A DNA stretch of 64,000 nt from Coptis chinensis (GCA_015680905.1 CM027377.1:59417501-59481500), one strand, 5' to 3'. Shown: positions 11,987 to 23,862, counted from the first letter of the stretch. Numbers and translations are program-made. Notes: generated by a model not told the origin, from the sequence alone.

Positions 11987-12102
11987 CATCTTCTCAAACC
12001 AAGCTCTTGTAGCGTAATCGCCAACGAGTTTTGGCTTCAAACAATCCAAACTACGATAACTCCTCGGTGATTACGCTACAAATTCTTGGATTTGAGAAGA
12101 TG
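11987..12102. repeat. Long imperfect hairpin (about 43-bp arms)
   Basis: The left arm (11987-12029) and right arm (12059-12102) are near-perfect reverse complements with about five mismatches, around a spacer of about 29 bases. The core CTTGTAGCGTAATC pairs with GATTACGCTACAA. The sequence could be a small foldback element or a MIRNA-like precursor. Confidence 0.85.
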
Positions 12103-12396
12103 AAGAGGTTTTTTTAACAGCAAAGGTTCAGCCTACTCCACTCGCAATGTGATCACTGATGATGCCTACAAAAGGGTAAATGAAATTGGTCTGCCACTCG
12201 AAATTTCTCATACCTTAGCACACTCCGTTTCCTTAATCCCAAACAAGCAAATAAAACCATATCCAACTCCGAAAAAATCATATAGCATAACTGCCTAGAT
12301 CATGATTGCTTGCTTCAAAGTAAATACACAGCTCGACATACTCACACGACATACTCACACGAGGCACGGGAATTCCTAAATTTGCTAAAAAAAAAC

Positions 12397-12400
<4 letters not shown>

Positions 12401-12430
<30 letters not shown>

Positions 12431-12431
12431 A
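12401..12431. repeat. (TA)n(TG)n compound microsatellite
   Basis: About eight TA units are followed by about eight GT units. Confidence 0.9.
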
Positions 12432-12717
12432 AAGAATATATTGCAATGCAATGCACCTGCCTACCCAATTCAATTGCTGCTAAACCAACACTCAGTGGCA
12501 ACAAATAAGATTTTTAAGGTACCGGCCTCTTTAAGGTATATGTAAATTTCATTTTTATAGGTGTCTTTTCAAACAATAAAGCAATCAACTTAAATACTAG
12601 TACCAGTACCAAGACAACTAACCGCCACTCGCCAACTTCCACTCAAAAGGGGAAAATTAACATAAAAGAACACTGGAAACTACCTGGTCTTGAGGTCACC
12701 AAATGGGGTTGTAATAC

Positions 12718-12774
12718 CTGCTTGGATGGAAAGAGTCGCTTAAGAAATATGAGGAGACGGAAGTTTGAAGAGGC
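12718..12774 (-). pseudogene. Small exon-like segment, family unknown
   Basis: A 19-codon phase-0 open segment (ASSNFRLLIFLKRLFPSKQ) is bounded by TTGTTTCAG and GTATTAC on the minus strand. A second open piece (12775-12865) reads GADPHVKEIMNML and lies immediately upstream after another TTTTCAG. I recognise neither. They have the same orientation as the TRA1 and membrane-protein exons and may belong to the same captured patchwork. Confidence 0.35.
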
Positions 12775-12879
12775 CTGAAACAAAATTGTATGGTAGAGAC
12801 GATGTTGGGGTTAGACAAAGTTAGTAACATATTCATGATCTCCTTAACATGGGGATCGGCTCCACTGAAAATCAGCAAA

Positions 12880-13700
12880 ATATGAAAGTTATCTTGTTAT
12901 ATACATAATCGACGGCCTTCACGAACTAGGAAACAGGAAATGGCCATAACTCATCAACACCATTAGTGCTTCATTTTAAGTTTAACTGCATGAAACCTAA
13001 TTCTTAATAGTCCCTATAACTACATGAACCCACAGCTTTTTCCTATTTGTGTTATTTTTATATTCAGTAAAAATCAATACATTATTATGATAAAAATGTA
13101 GTTTTAAAACTTGCATTCCCATAATCCCATTAAAAAAAAATGATTTATGATGATCGGCATTGTATCAAGAACAGTTGTTAAAATCAGCGTGTGCATACAC
13201 TCAACTTTTAGTTCAACTTAACACAAGTAGAGAATCCCAGCCTCAGGTTAACATAATTATTTGGTGTTTAAAGAAATGAAGATAATCTACTGAATTATGA
13301 AAAGTAAAATCATGCCAGCGAGAATGAAACTTAAACGAGTAATGATCAAAGAGTTATCATTAAACCTTAAAACAAAAAATGAGAGATTTTTTTATCCGAA
13401 AAGCCAGGGTGCACCCAAATACCTCATAACGGACTTGTTAACGTCTGGGCTAGAGAGATCGATGCAGTTAAGTACTAAAATCTTCGAATTCTCCATTATC
13501 CAGAAATAATAAATTTTTTGTTTTGTTTTTATTGAAGCACCGCTCTCTTCTCTTCTTCTGGTTTGGCCGACATTAAAGAGTTTTTGGAGAGAGAGAGTTT
13601 AGGGAAGAGGGAGCCCTTTTACGTTTTTTACCCAAAACTTAACACCCGCGCCCTCTATATGTAATACTAGTTTTAGGACCCCCAGCATACGCGCGACCTC
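12880..13700. other. AT-rich stretch, no gene recognised
   Basis: A CT-rich run near 13540-13570 (read on the plus strand) could be a 5' leader of a minus-strand transcript. Otherwise nothing stands out. Confidence 0.3.
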
Positions 13701-13796
13701 GATCCAATTTATTATACATGCTGAAATATACTTTAAAAATTAGCATTGGATCCAATTTATTATACATGCTGAAATATACTTCAAAAATTAGCATTG
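13701..13796. repeat. 48-bp tandem duplication
   Basis: Two adjacent 48-bp copies (13701-13748 and 13749-13796) start GATCCAATTTATTATACATG and differ at only one base, so the duplication is recent. Confidence 0.95.
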
Positions 13797-13919
13797 GTTT
13801 TAACTGGGCAATATTCTAAAAGCTTACTACAGTCCTGATTGCTTTGGTTGTGACCAATACTCATAAAACTTACTACACATCAATGCTAATATACTAATTG
13901 AACCTCGGTATTTATTGTG

Positions 13920-14441
13920 ATGCTTTCTTTTACTTTATTATCAAATCCTTCTTCTTGTCTTTGTTGCTAATATCTTTCCAACTAATTTTCTCATTTTTCT
14001 TCATCTCTTTAATTATTTCCTTGAGCTCAAAGATCTTGTCTTTGTTTTCTTTTTCTTCAATCATACAATCTAGCATAACGTTTTTTATGGTGTCAAGCTG
14101 AATTTGTTTTTCTTCAACTTCTTTTCTTTCTTCAAGAGTTCTTTGAAATTGAAGTCTTCAATTTCTATTTCACGTTCATCTTTTATAAATTTTATTGCAT
14201 TAAAAGTAGCCGAATCTTGTGCTTTTTCTATAAAATATGCAGGGCTTCCAGAGAATTCTTTAACTATAACGTCTTCATTATTAAAGAATATGTCTTTTGG
14301 TACGTGTACTGTTACACTGTTGATGAATCGTCCATTTTCTATTTTTGTGTTGTACACCGGATCTTGTTCAACATCAAGTTCTGCTTCTAGAATTTCCTTT
14401 AACAACTTATTTTTATATAATTTGTAATTTTCGTACTCCAT
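13920..14441 (-). pseudogene. dsRNA-binding-domain-like protein with coiled-coil tail
   Basis: The minus-strand frame from ATG at 14441 reads YKNKLLKEILEAELD, then DPVYNTKIENGRFINSVTVH and AQDSATFNAIKFI. This follows the layout of a double-stranded RNA-binding domain (helix, three strands, A-rich helix). Around 14130 the dsRBD frame runs out into Lys-rich codons and ends at 14085. An overlapping frame continues as a Glu/Lys-rich coiled coil (LDTIKNVMLDCMIEEKENKD) to a stop near 13930. Either a frameshift or an intron separates them. Its upstream region is shared with the RPA1-like gene at 44 kb. Family assignment is by pattern only. Confidence 0.5.
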
Positions 14442-14880
14442 GACCTTGCAATATAATTTTGTATATAGAAAAACATAATTAAATATATGAAACTTATAAG
14501 AATAGATATTTGGATTAAATTAAATTCTTTGCTATATAGGTAAACAATATTGAGGAAGATAAGAAGAATTGTTTACCTTAACCGTTTGTTTACTATGTGT
14601 ATGTTCTTGATCCAATACACTTTAATTTATGCAATGAGAAAGGCAGAATGATTGTAAATTTCTACATATATAGGTTTTTTTATGTCAATTTATTAGAATT
14701 TCCTATGTGATTAGAAGTTCAGTTCGTGTATGATTCTAACTTCGTATATATCTAAAATTGGAAAGTAAAGTAGATCACGTATTGTGTTTTGAATTTTCTA
14801 TCTATATCCATCAAAATTATGTATTGTGGCAAGTTTAATTATGTCTAAACAGTCATGATAAAAGAAATAGTTTACATCAA

Positions 14881-15432
14881 AACAGTCGTTATTCTGATGG
14901 GATGGTTGATTGTGATGGGATGCATGACTCATATTGTCTATTGTAAAGTCTCACATATGGAACAACTAACAATGATATAAAAGATGATTGTGGATGCAAT
15001 GTATAGTCTAATTGTGATGTAGGAAAGATGAGTTTATTAGTAAGTTTCTAATTGTGCTATAGGAAAGATGAGTTTATTAGTAAGTTTAAGAACATAAAAA
15101 CTTGTATCTCCTTGACTTTTTTTATGATTTTTTTAATCAATATCCTAATAGGTCAGAGAATAGCAGAGAGAAAACGTACCTTTTAGCAGACAATCAATAA
15201 TAGATAAGAATATGGCTGCTAGATATTGGAGATGAATAAGTCGGAGGTCACAAAAGTTATAAGATACTACTTCTCCTTATTATATAGGCGATTGTGTTTG
15301 TTCTCTAGATAAGGTTTTCTAATTTGATTTGTAATCTATTTCTAAATTGGCTTGGATTTATGTCCGGCAGTAATTTTATTATTAATATGTATCTAATCTA
15401 AGTTTGACTCTTATAATTCCTAAAAAATAGAG
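14881..15432 (-). repeat. Upstream block shared with the RPA1-like gene (other copy 44307-44790)
   Basis: Landmarks in the same order at both sites include TTCTGATGGGATG, GATGCAATG/GATGCGATGAATAGTCTAATTG, AGATATTGGAGAT, GAGGTCACAGAAGTTATA-like bases, TTTGATTTGTAATCTA and CTTATA-x-x-GTTCCTAAAAAATAG. The copy at 14.9 kb lies upstream of the minus-strand dsRBD-like frame and the copy at 44.3 kb upstream of the minus-strand RPA1-like gene. The block probably holds a promoter carried by a shared transposon family. Confidence 0.8.
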
Positions 15433-15620
15433 TTGGATCAGACACAACAGACATGTCTTTCTAATATGTGTACTGGTACTACTTGCTAGTGTACTACTTC
15501 CTTTAGAATGGGTTCTCTATATCTAGACCTATTGCTCTCACACATCGTCAGAAGGGCACCAACTGCATGCTCTCGACTCTAAAGAGATCCGTTTTCGAGT
15601 ACTTCGACCACTGCAAGTAC

Positions 15621-15625
15621 TCTAC
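15621..15625. repeat. Target-site duplication TCTAC, left
   Basis: TCTAC directly precedes the 5' LTR of Athila copy 1 and recurs directly after its 3' LTR at 39631-39635. Confidence 0.9.
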
Positions 15626-16920
15626 TGATAAGCACCCAAAACTGTAATATCAAACCCCATTGAGACATATAAATTTGATTGGTTAATTATGTATTTAATA
15701 ATCATGAAATAAGTATGTTTTCGTACTTTTGTAGGTCTTCGCAGTAAACATGAAAATATTGGTTAAACCTGCGTTAAAGCAAGGGGAACGATGTATATAT
15801 GAATTCTTCCAAATCAGCCATGTGAAGCCCAACAAATCCGCACAGAAGTATCAAACTTCTGAAGCTCCCACCTCTTGAACCAAGACTCCGAATGCGACAA
15901 GTGAGCTGCTCAGATAATCAGGGCGATTAACTCTACGCATAGATGGGAAGTTATAAAATTGCCAAAATACCGAACTGCCACTGCACTGCACATGGACCCA
16001 CTATGCGGGCCTGCAAGATTTGATGAGTTATCATACAAGTCAAGAATAAAGTTAGATGAGATTAGGTGTTAATAGTGAAAAAAGATAGGTGTCACTTTGT
16101 TGTGGATTGTGTGGTTAAGAAGAAAGTAAATGTAGTTTGGTGTTTCACGTGGGAGGAAATGAGATTTCTCTCAAATGGAGAAGAAAACAAAACAAGGGGG
16201 GGACACTCCATTTACTCTCTTGACTTCTTTTCCTTTACCATGTATTATTTTAGTTCCTTAGTCTTAGATTTTATTTTAGTTTTAGTTTTTGGTAGAAAGC
16301 TTGTAATAGTTTTAATGGAGGAAACCTTGTGTTCTTCTAGTTAAAAACAAATCTAAATGCAAGTGAGTTTATATAGATAATTTCTTCTTTTTGTTCTCTC
16401 TCTCTATTTTTACATTCTACACTTGTCATCCTTTATCCCAAGGATCATGAGCTAACCTTCCCTTTGTGGGGAGTTAATAATACTCATGTGAGGGAAAATC
16501 TTTGTTATTTGGTTTAGTAAGTTGTTTAGGAAGAACAACTAGACCTACATCATATCCCAAAATGATAGTTGGTGTAGAGTCTAGTTAGGGATCAAAGTGA
16601 TGAGCTTAGAGATAAATCATTGCTTTGGTTCTACATGCTAGCATGTATGAAGCTTAGAGATGAGTCATATATGTTAGGGATCAAGTTTTCTTTTATTAGG
16701 ACTTGTCTAAGAGTTCTAGGAAGATTAAGATGCACTTACTAAAATCAAATAACAAAAGTTATTTTCACATGAGGAGAATTAACTCTCCATTTTCATTTTA
16801 AGTAAAATTTTATCGTGTCTTAGTTGCATGTTTACGTAACTTAATGTTTTCAATTTTTGTTTTCGCATTTTGGCCAAGGAAGAGATTCAAATCTCTAACA
16901 TATACTAAAGGTGAATATCA
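15626..16920 (+). repeat. 5' LTR of Athila copy 1
   Basis: It starts TGATAAGCACCCAAAACTG and ends GGTGAATATCA. It matches the 38116-39630 LTR over most of its length, though the two differ in length, and it is related to the 48274-49717 LTR. Reading frames within it are not genes. Confidence 0.93.
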
Positions 16921-16923
16921 AAA

Positions 16924-16942
16924 TGGCGCCACTGCCATTCTA
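16924..16942 (+). other. Primer-binding site of Athila copy 1
   Basis: TGGCGCCACTGCC begins three bases after the LTR. Athila and related elements typically carry TGGCGCCGTTGCC-like sites complementary to the 3' end of tRNA-Asp, and this is a slightly changed version. Confidence 0.75.
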
Positions 16943-18655
16943 AAGACCAAGGACTTGTGCTACAGACTGGAAATTGACCCAAGTGGAACCCCCACCCTCA
17001 TCTTTCCTTCCGTTTTTGCTGTTTTCTATGTTTTTGTTTTATTTTCAAATTTTTGCCTCGCAAATGACCTGACGATCATCGGATTTTTTGATGTACTTCC
17101 AGGAACAAAAAGTTAGGTCCGGGAAAGTAAACTACACAAGAATCTAAGGTTGCTGTGAAAATTTTAGCTCAAAGTGGGAGAATCCTCCGCATGCACGGTA
17201 CTGGACTCGCGTCCGCAGGTGTAACCCACGTCCGCGGGTGTCGTAACTCTTTTGCTGCTCATGTTCTAGCTCCAGCATCCCCTGATCTATCTTGATCCAT
17301 ATCCAGGCCTAATTCTATGGAACGGTAACAGAAAATTCAAATATCTTCTGGGATTAATTACGTCGACGGATTGAAACGTGTGTTTCATTTCTTTGGCGAC
17401 TAGTGTGACGCTATAGGTTCCAAATTTTTACTGTTTTTGTATGAATGTCATGTACGTAGTTATTATGTACTAGTTTATGGATTATTATTTACGTATTAGC
17501 CTAGAAATATGCACGAATCATGTTCATATACACGTAAATATTTATATATGATTAACTGGGCATGAATTGCATATCAATGTATATATACATATAAATGGTA
17601 CTGTTTTGCATGGTTATATGTCTTTCTACGTATAAGTGTCTATTGTTGCATGTTTAGTATTTCTCTACGTATAAGTACACGTCTTATATAATACTTCGAT
17701 TTTGTCAAGAAAGAAGAGAACATTCTAACGAGGGTTAAAATATGAGTTGGGTAAGTTGTTTCTAAACCCTACGGGGTGAAGCTGCTCTCTATATGACACT
17801 CGCAATCTCAATGAGTATTGCCGAAATCGATTTATTATGCAATACAAGAGTCATATTTTAGTTTATGTATAATACGTTGCATGTTTAGTTTTAGCATTGT
17901 CGTATTTATATGCGTACGTATACTATATTCGCATGCTACTGTATTTACATGCGTATGAGTGATTCAAATTTGCATGTTACTGTTGATATACGTCTACGTA
18001 ATATAGATCTACAAATTAGCGTACATATACGTATTACTGATATATATTTGCATGTACGTATAGAAGTATTTATCGATGATACAACATTGCCTATTCATAT
18101 AGTTATACGTATGAGTAGAGTATCTTCACATGCTACTGCATCTAGTATTGTATGAGTAGATCGTATTTGCATGCTTGTAATTTCACCCTTGCATAAATCT
18201 TAAAAAAAAATTAAGAATGACCTTGCATAAATTTTAATTCCATAAATCTTAATCATATTCCAACGGTGTCTAGGAAACTTGAAAGATTGAGGTTACTTAA
18301 TTAGAACCGTGCTTGCACGGAAAGCCTCATATTTCTCTTGTAACCTAGCCGTTGGTTTATACACACGTATTCCTCACTTCACTGCTACATTAGCAGCAGC
18401 TTAGGCCTACGTTGTTCAACTCCAAAATCTTTAAGAGAATCATAAAATTCAAGTAATAATAAGTTTATTCTGTCAATTAGATCTAATTTTATGCTTGCAT
18501 GAGATTAAGGTCTGGTTCCACTAAAGAATTTGAACATATATACATATCGTCAAAAAAAATACGATAAGCAACTGCGTAAGTTCTCACCTTAAAATTGTTC
18601 TTCTTCTGTTAATTACCTTCATCAAGTTCCTTCGTCGCCATTAACTTCTGCAGTT
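16943..18655 (+). other. Untranslated leader of Athila copy 1
   Basis: About 1.7 kb lie between the primer-binding site and gag. The leader contains a CG-rich patch (17205-17245) with two copies of CGTCCGC-purine-GGTGT, unusual in this AT-rich context, and then a stretch rich in TACGTA. The same order is seen in copy 3 (about 49720-50200 and 51715-53065). Short open frames here look accidental. Confidence 0.7.
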
Positions 18656-19860
18656 ATGGCCGATGATCCTCCACCAGCTGAGAAGCCCCTGTCGGACTTC
18701 TATATTGCATTACAGGAAGGACCTTCTTCATGCATCAAACTTGAGGACATTTTCGGTGATTTTCGTATCCCACCAAATGTTTTTAGTTTGTTACCTGTGT
18801 ATCATGATTTGGATCATGAAAAACCGTACAATCATCTTCGTAGGCTTCAACAAGTGGCCACAACATTTTACCATCCAGCTATCTCTAAGGAACAACTCTT
18901 GTTTCGGCTATTTCCATTCACTTTAGCAGAAAAAGCGCCAATTTGGCTTGCAGGACAATAGCCACAATCCATAGACACATGGAATAAACTTGTTCAAGCT
19001 TTCATGCTTCAATTTTACACTCAAAAGAAAACTACTAAAATACTTCAGAAAATTCAATTCTTTCGTCAAAATCCTCATGAATCCTTTAAGGAAGCATGGA
19101 GTCACTTTACTGATCTTCTTTTAGAATGTCCTCCTCACCAACTAGACAAAGCCGTCCTTGTTCGTTCCTTCTTTAATGGACTTTCTGATCATCAAAAAGA
19201 AACTCTTGATATAATGAACGGTGGTTGCTTCATGGACAAAGGAGCTACTGAAGCATATACTTTTCTTGAAAAACAAGCGAAAAAAGGTACACACTGGGGT
19301 AACACTGAATCGTCTAGGTCATCAAAGGATACTATTACAAAAGCTACATCTATTTTTGAGGTAAAACCCGATCCTGAATTAAAAAATTTGATAGAATCTT
19401 TAACTAAAAAAGTAGATGCCCTTGCAGTTCAAGTAAATGATCAACTACCAAAACAGGTTATGAACATTGACACCTCCCCATGCGTTCTTTGTCTTAGTTC
19501 TGACCATCCTGATGCATATTGTCCCTTGTTATATGCTTCCTATACTCAACCATCGGAGGAGGCATGTGCATTCAACATTCCTAATGCACCTTGGAGACAA
19601 TATCCGAATTTCGCTTGGCGCCAAAATAACTAACAGCTGGGGGCTCCTCCAGGTTTCGCTAATCCACCAGTTCGACCAACCAACAACTTTATTCTTTACC
19701 ACCAAGGAAATAATCAGCAATACCAACAAAGTCAATCAATTTCAAAATACTTCTGATGCTAACTATCAAACCAACCGTGACAATCAACTTACCTTTTCTC
19801 GATGCCTTAAAGCTATTGCAAAAACATGCAAAATTTCTGAAAGATATGTGCACCACAAAA
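18656..19860 (+). pseudogene. gag of Athila copy 1
   Basis: The start is ATG at 18656 (MADDPPPAEKPLSDF). The capsid-type retrotransposon gag region follows (EKPYNHLRRLQ, then WSHFTDLLLECPPHQLD). A CX2CX4HX4C zinc knuckle reads CVLCLSSDHPDAYC near 19480-19530. This protein would form the particle that packages element RNA. It aligns throughout with gag of copy 3 (53066-54486). The copy is broken. Confidence 0.88.
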
Positions 19861-20388
19861 AAGAGAACTAATGTTCCTCAACAAGCATTCCTCACTAAAC
19901 TGTTTCCATCCATCACCGAACACAATGGTATAGTCAAATACAAGGACCTTGGTAGACCAACGGTTCCATGCACCTTAGGTGACAAATATACGGCTACTGT
20001 GCTACTAGACCTAGGAGCTAGTGTGAACTTACTTCCATATTACTTATTTAAACAACTAGGTCTTCATGAGCTGAAACCTACCACCATGACTCCACAGTTA
20101 GTCGATCGTTCCATTAAGTATCCAAAAGGAATTGTGGAAAACGTCCTTGTAAAAGTCCAAGACTTTTTCTATCCTGTCGACTTTGTTATTTTGGATACAG
20201 AAGTTGCTTGTGATTCCATTCCTATCATCTTAGGACGTCCGTTCCTAGCAACTGCTAATGCTCTTATTAACTGTAGGGATGGTTCCATTACCATGTCCTT
20301 CGGAAATCTTTCGGTCGAGGTAAATGTGTTCAAGATGATGAAACAAATTCCAGAGCCTGACATTGATGGTGAGGTGAACAGGGGTTGA
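19860..20388 (+). pseudogene. Aspartic protease region of Athila copy 1
   Basis: The retropepsin-like active site LLDLGASVNLLP lies near 20002-20037, followed by the ILGRPFLATANA block that closes the fold. It would cut the Gag-Pol polyprotein. The Asp-Leu-Gly-Ala-Ser form of the catalytic triplet is usual for plant Athila elements. It matches copy 3 at 54768-55378. Confidence 0.88.
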
Positions 20389-20584
20389 CAAAGATTAAAG
20401 CAAAGAGTATTTAACAAACACTTTTCCTGAAGATGAAGTATACCAATTTCTTTCCTTTAGCGATTCTAAATTTGAAGACGATGATTATGCACAAGAAGTA
20501 AATGAATTATTAGAGTCAATACCATTATTTAACTCTACAACTGTGATGTCCAGTGATTTGGATTAACATCAATCTGTTTACTCT

Positions 20585-22340
20585 ATGGAAGACGACTTTC
20601 CTCAAGAATCTTTAATACCCACTCCACCCGCCCCTGACTTAAAACCTCTTCTTTTGGAATTAAAATACGTACATCTTGATCCAGATGGTAGTCATCCAAT
20701 TATTATATCATCTCAATTGACTGACGATCAAGAATCTCGTTTAATAGATGTCATTCAACAACACCGTTCTGCTATTAGATGGTCCCTCGATGACATTAAG
20801 GGCATTGACCGTAATGTATGCACCCATCACATACATCATGAAGAAAATGCTAAGATGTCGCGTGAACCGCAGCATCGTCTAAACCCAACCATGAAAGATG
20901 TGGTACGAGAGGAAGTTTTAAGATTACTCGATGCAGGTATTATTTACCCTGTCTCCGATAGTGTTTGGGTGAGTCCAATTACGTTGTTCCAAAGAAACGG
21001 CATTACGGTTGTGCGCAATGATAAAGATGAATGCATCTCCGCTCGTATTCTAATGAAATGGCGAATATGCATTGATTATCGCAAACTTAATGCAGTCACT
21101 CGTAAGGATCACTTTCCACTGCCCTTCATCGATCAAATGCTTGAACGGTTAGTCGGTCATGTGTATTATTGTTTTCTTGATGGTTATTCAGGATATTTTC
21201 AGATAGTCATAGATCCTGCTGATCAAGAAAAGACTACGCTCACCTGTCCTTTTGGTACATTTGCATATAAACGAATGCCTTTCGGCCTTTGCAATGCACC
21301 TGGTACTTTCCAACGTTGCATGCTTCACATTTTCAGTGATATGATTGAACGTTTTATGAAAGTATTCATGGACGATTTCTCAATATATGGAGATTCTTTC
21401 GATAGCTGTCTATCAAATCTTGAAAAGGTCTTTACACGTTGTGAAGAGAAAAACCTTGTTCTTAATTGAAAAAAATGTCATTTCATGGTTAAAAAAGGAA
21501 TAGTTTTAGGACATATTGTTTTAAAAGACGGAATCGAAGTCGACAAAGCTAAGATAGAAAAAATTGCTTCACTTCCTATACCAAAAACAGTTCGCGACAT
21601 TCGCGTCTTTACACATTGTGAAGAGAAAAACCTTGTTCTTAATTGGAAAAAATGTCATTTCATGGTTAAAAAAGGAATAGTTTTAGGACATATTGTTTCA
21701 AAAGATGAAATCGAAGTCGACAAAGCTAAGATAGAAAAAATTGCTTCACTTCCTATACCAAAAACAGTTCGCGACATTCGTGTATTTTTAGGACACGCAG
21801 GTTTCTATAGGAGATTTATTCAAGATTTCTCAAAGATTGCTCGACGTTTGACCAACCTCTTTCTTAAAGATGCCACTTTTGACTTCAGTTTCAATTGCAA
21901 ACTAGCTTTTAAGACTTTAAAATCCGCCTTAACTACCGCTCCCATAATTCAACCACCTGATTAGTCTAAACCTTTTGAATTAATGTGTGACGCGAGTGAC
22001 TATGCTATTGGAGATATACTAGGGCAACGCCGAGAAGATAAGCCAATTGTTATTTACTACGCGAGTAAAACTCTTAATGAAGCTCAACGTAACACCACCA
22101 CTGAGAAAGAGTTTCTCGTCATTGTATATGCCTTGGATAAGTTTCGTCCTTACCTAGTAGGTTCTTCCACAATTGTCTACACTGACCATGCGGCGCTTCA
22201 TTACCTATTAGCGAAAAAAGATGCAAAACAAAGATTGATCCAATGGATTCTCCTTTTGCAAGAGTTTACCCTAGAAATTAGAGATAAAAAAAGTTGCGAA
22301 AATGGGGTTGCAGACCATTTATCAAGACTTGTCAGTGATG
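20585..22340 (+). pseudogene. Reverse transcriptase and RNase H of Athila copy 1
   Basis: RT blocks include WRICIDYRKLNAVTRKDHFP, YCFLDGYSGYFQ, FGLCNAPGTFQRCM and the catalytic FMDDFSIYGDSF near 21367. The connection block FLGHAGFYRRFIQDFSKI follows, then the Ty3-type RNase H starting CDASDYAIG near 21986 and ending ADHLSRL near 22313. Together these copy element RNA into DNA. The wording is closest to the Athila lineage. It is broken like the rest of the copy. Confidence 0.92.
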
Positions 22341-22399
22341 TTGATACTGATACTGAACCTATTTGTGATTCCTTTCCGAATGAACACTATTCCATTTTT

Positions 22400-23700
22400 T
22401 CATCCCCTTGGTACGCTGACATAGTAAATTACTTAGTTACCGAGGAAGTCCCTTCATCTTGGTCTCGTAATGACCGAAAAAAGTTCTTATCCACTGTGAA
22501 ATTTTTTTTCTGGGATGATCCCTACCTCTTCAAGTATTGTTCCGACCAACTAATCCGTCGTTGCATTCCCGACTGGGAACACAATGACGTGTTATCCTTC
22601 TACCATGAACAATCTTGTGGTGGTCATTTTAGTGGTAAGAAAACAGCGGCCAAGGTTCTACAATGTGGATTTTATTGGCCAACACTATTTAGAGATGCAC
22701 ATGAGCATTGCAAAGCATGCAACCGCTGCTAGCAGCTAGGACGCATTACTCAACGCAATATGATGCCCTTAAATCCCATTTTAATTATGGAAATCTTTGA
22801 TGTATGGGGCATCGACTTCATGGGCCCCTTTCCAAATTCTCATGGCTTCCTATACATACTGGTAGCAGTTGACTACGTGTCAAAATGGATTGAGGCATTG
22901 GCATGTCGTGCTAATGATCATAAAACGGTCGTTTTGTTCGTCAAGGAAAATATTTTCTCTCGATTTGGCATTCCAAAAGGTATAATTAGTGATGGGGGAA
23001 ACATTTCTGTAATAAAATTTTTGAATCATTAGTAAAGAAATATGGAGTCACACACAAAGTGGCAAATCTGTATCATCCTCAAACCAGTGGCCAAGTAGAA
23101 GTCTCTAATAGAGAGATCAAATCCATTTTGGAAAAAACTATGAATCCATCTAGAAAAGACTGGTCTCTACGATTATCTGATGCCTTGTGGGCATACCGAA
23201 CAGCTTTTAAGACACCAATAGAGATGTCTCCTTATCGCCTCGTTTTTGGAAAACCTTGTCACCTACCGGTTGAACTTGAGCATCGTACTCTATGGGCCAT
23301 CAAAAGCCTCAATTATAATACTAATGCGGCAGAGGCAAAGAGAAAATTGCAGTTAAATGAGCTTGAGGAAATTCGGAGTGATGCCTATGATCTCTCGAAA
23401 TCTTATAAAGCCAACATGAAAAAAGTGCATGACAAGCACATATTGAGAAAAGATTTCAAAGTTGGTCAAAAAGTTTTGTTGTATAACTCAAGATTATACA
23501 TTTTTCCAGGAAAATTAAAAACTCGATGGTCTGGTCCTTTCATTGTCTCTGCTGTCACCCCTTATGGGGCTATATCTTTAAAAAACGTAAATGATGACAG
23601 CAAATTTCAAGTAAATGGCCAACGTGTTAAACATTATCATGAGTTGCGCTCTCCAGATGTCGAAGAGACTCTTCTCAAAGATCCAGTCTACACAGACTAA
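22400..23700 (+). pseudogene. Integrase of Athila copy 1
   Basis: The HHCC zinc-binding region ([20 protein letters not shown] to CKACNRC, about 22600-22732) is followed by the DDE core ([20 protein letters not shown], then [18 protein letters not shown]) and a C-terminal [11 protein letters not shown] block. It joins the DNA copy to the genome. No chromodomain is seen, as expected for Athila. Confidence 0.9.
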
Positions 23701-23862
23701 TAGATTCACTGGTGTACTTCTTCACATGTGATATAAACAGGAAAAGTACGCCATTAGGGTAGCTGGGCCCTCTTCTATTTTGTTTTCTAAAATCCCTAGA
23801 GTGTGTGGTTGCAAGCGCCGGAACCTTAGTCCACAAAAACTCTACTTCAGAACTGAGTATAA

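Noticed and set aside
16066-16344. Open frame repeated at 38599-38886
   Set aside because: Both lie inside LTRs and are kept only because the LTRs are copies; hydrophobic low-complexity translation.
17910-18155. 81-codon frame rich in Ile/Arg/Val
   Set aside because: It comes from TACGTA-rich leader DNA of Athila copy 1; not kept in copy 3.
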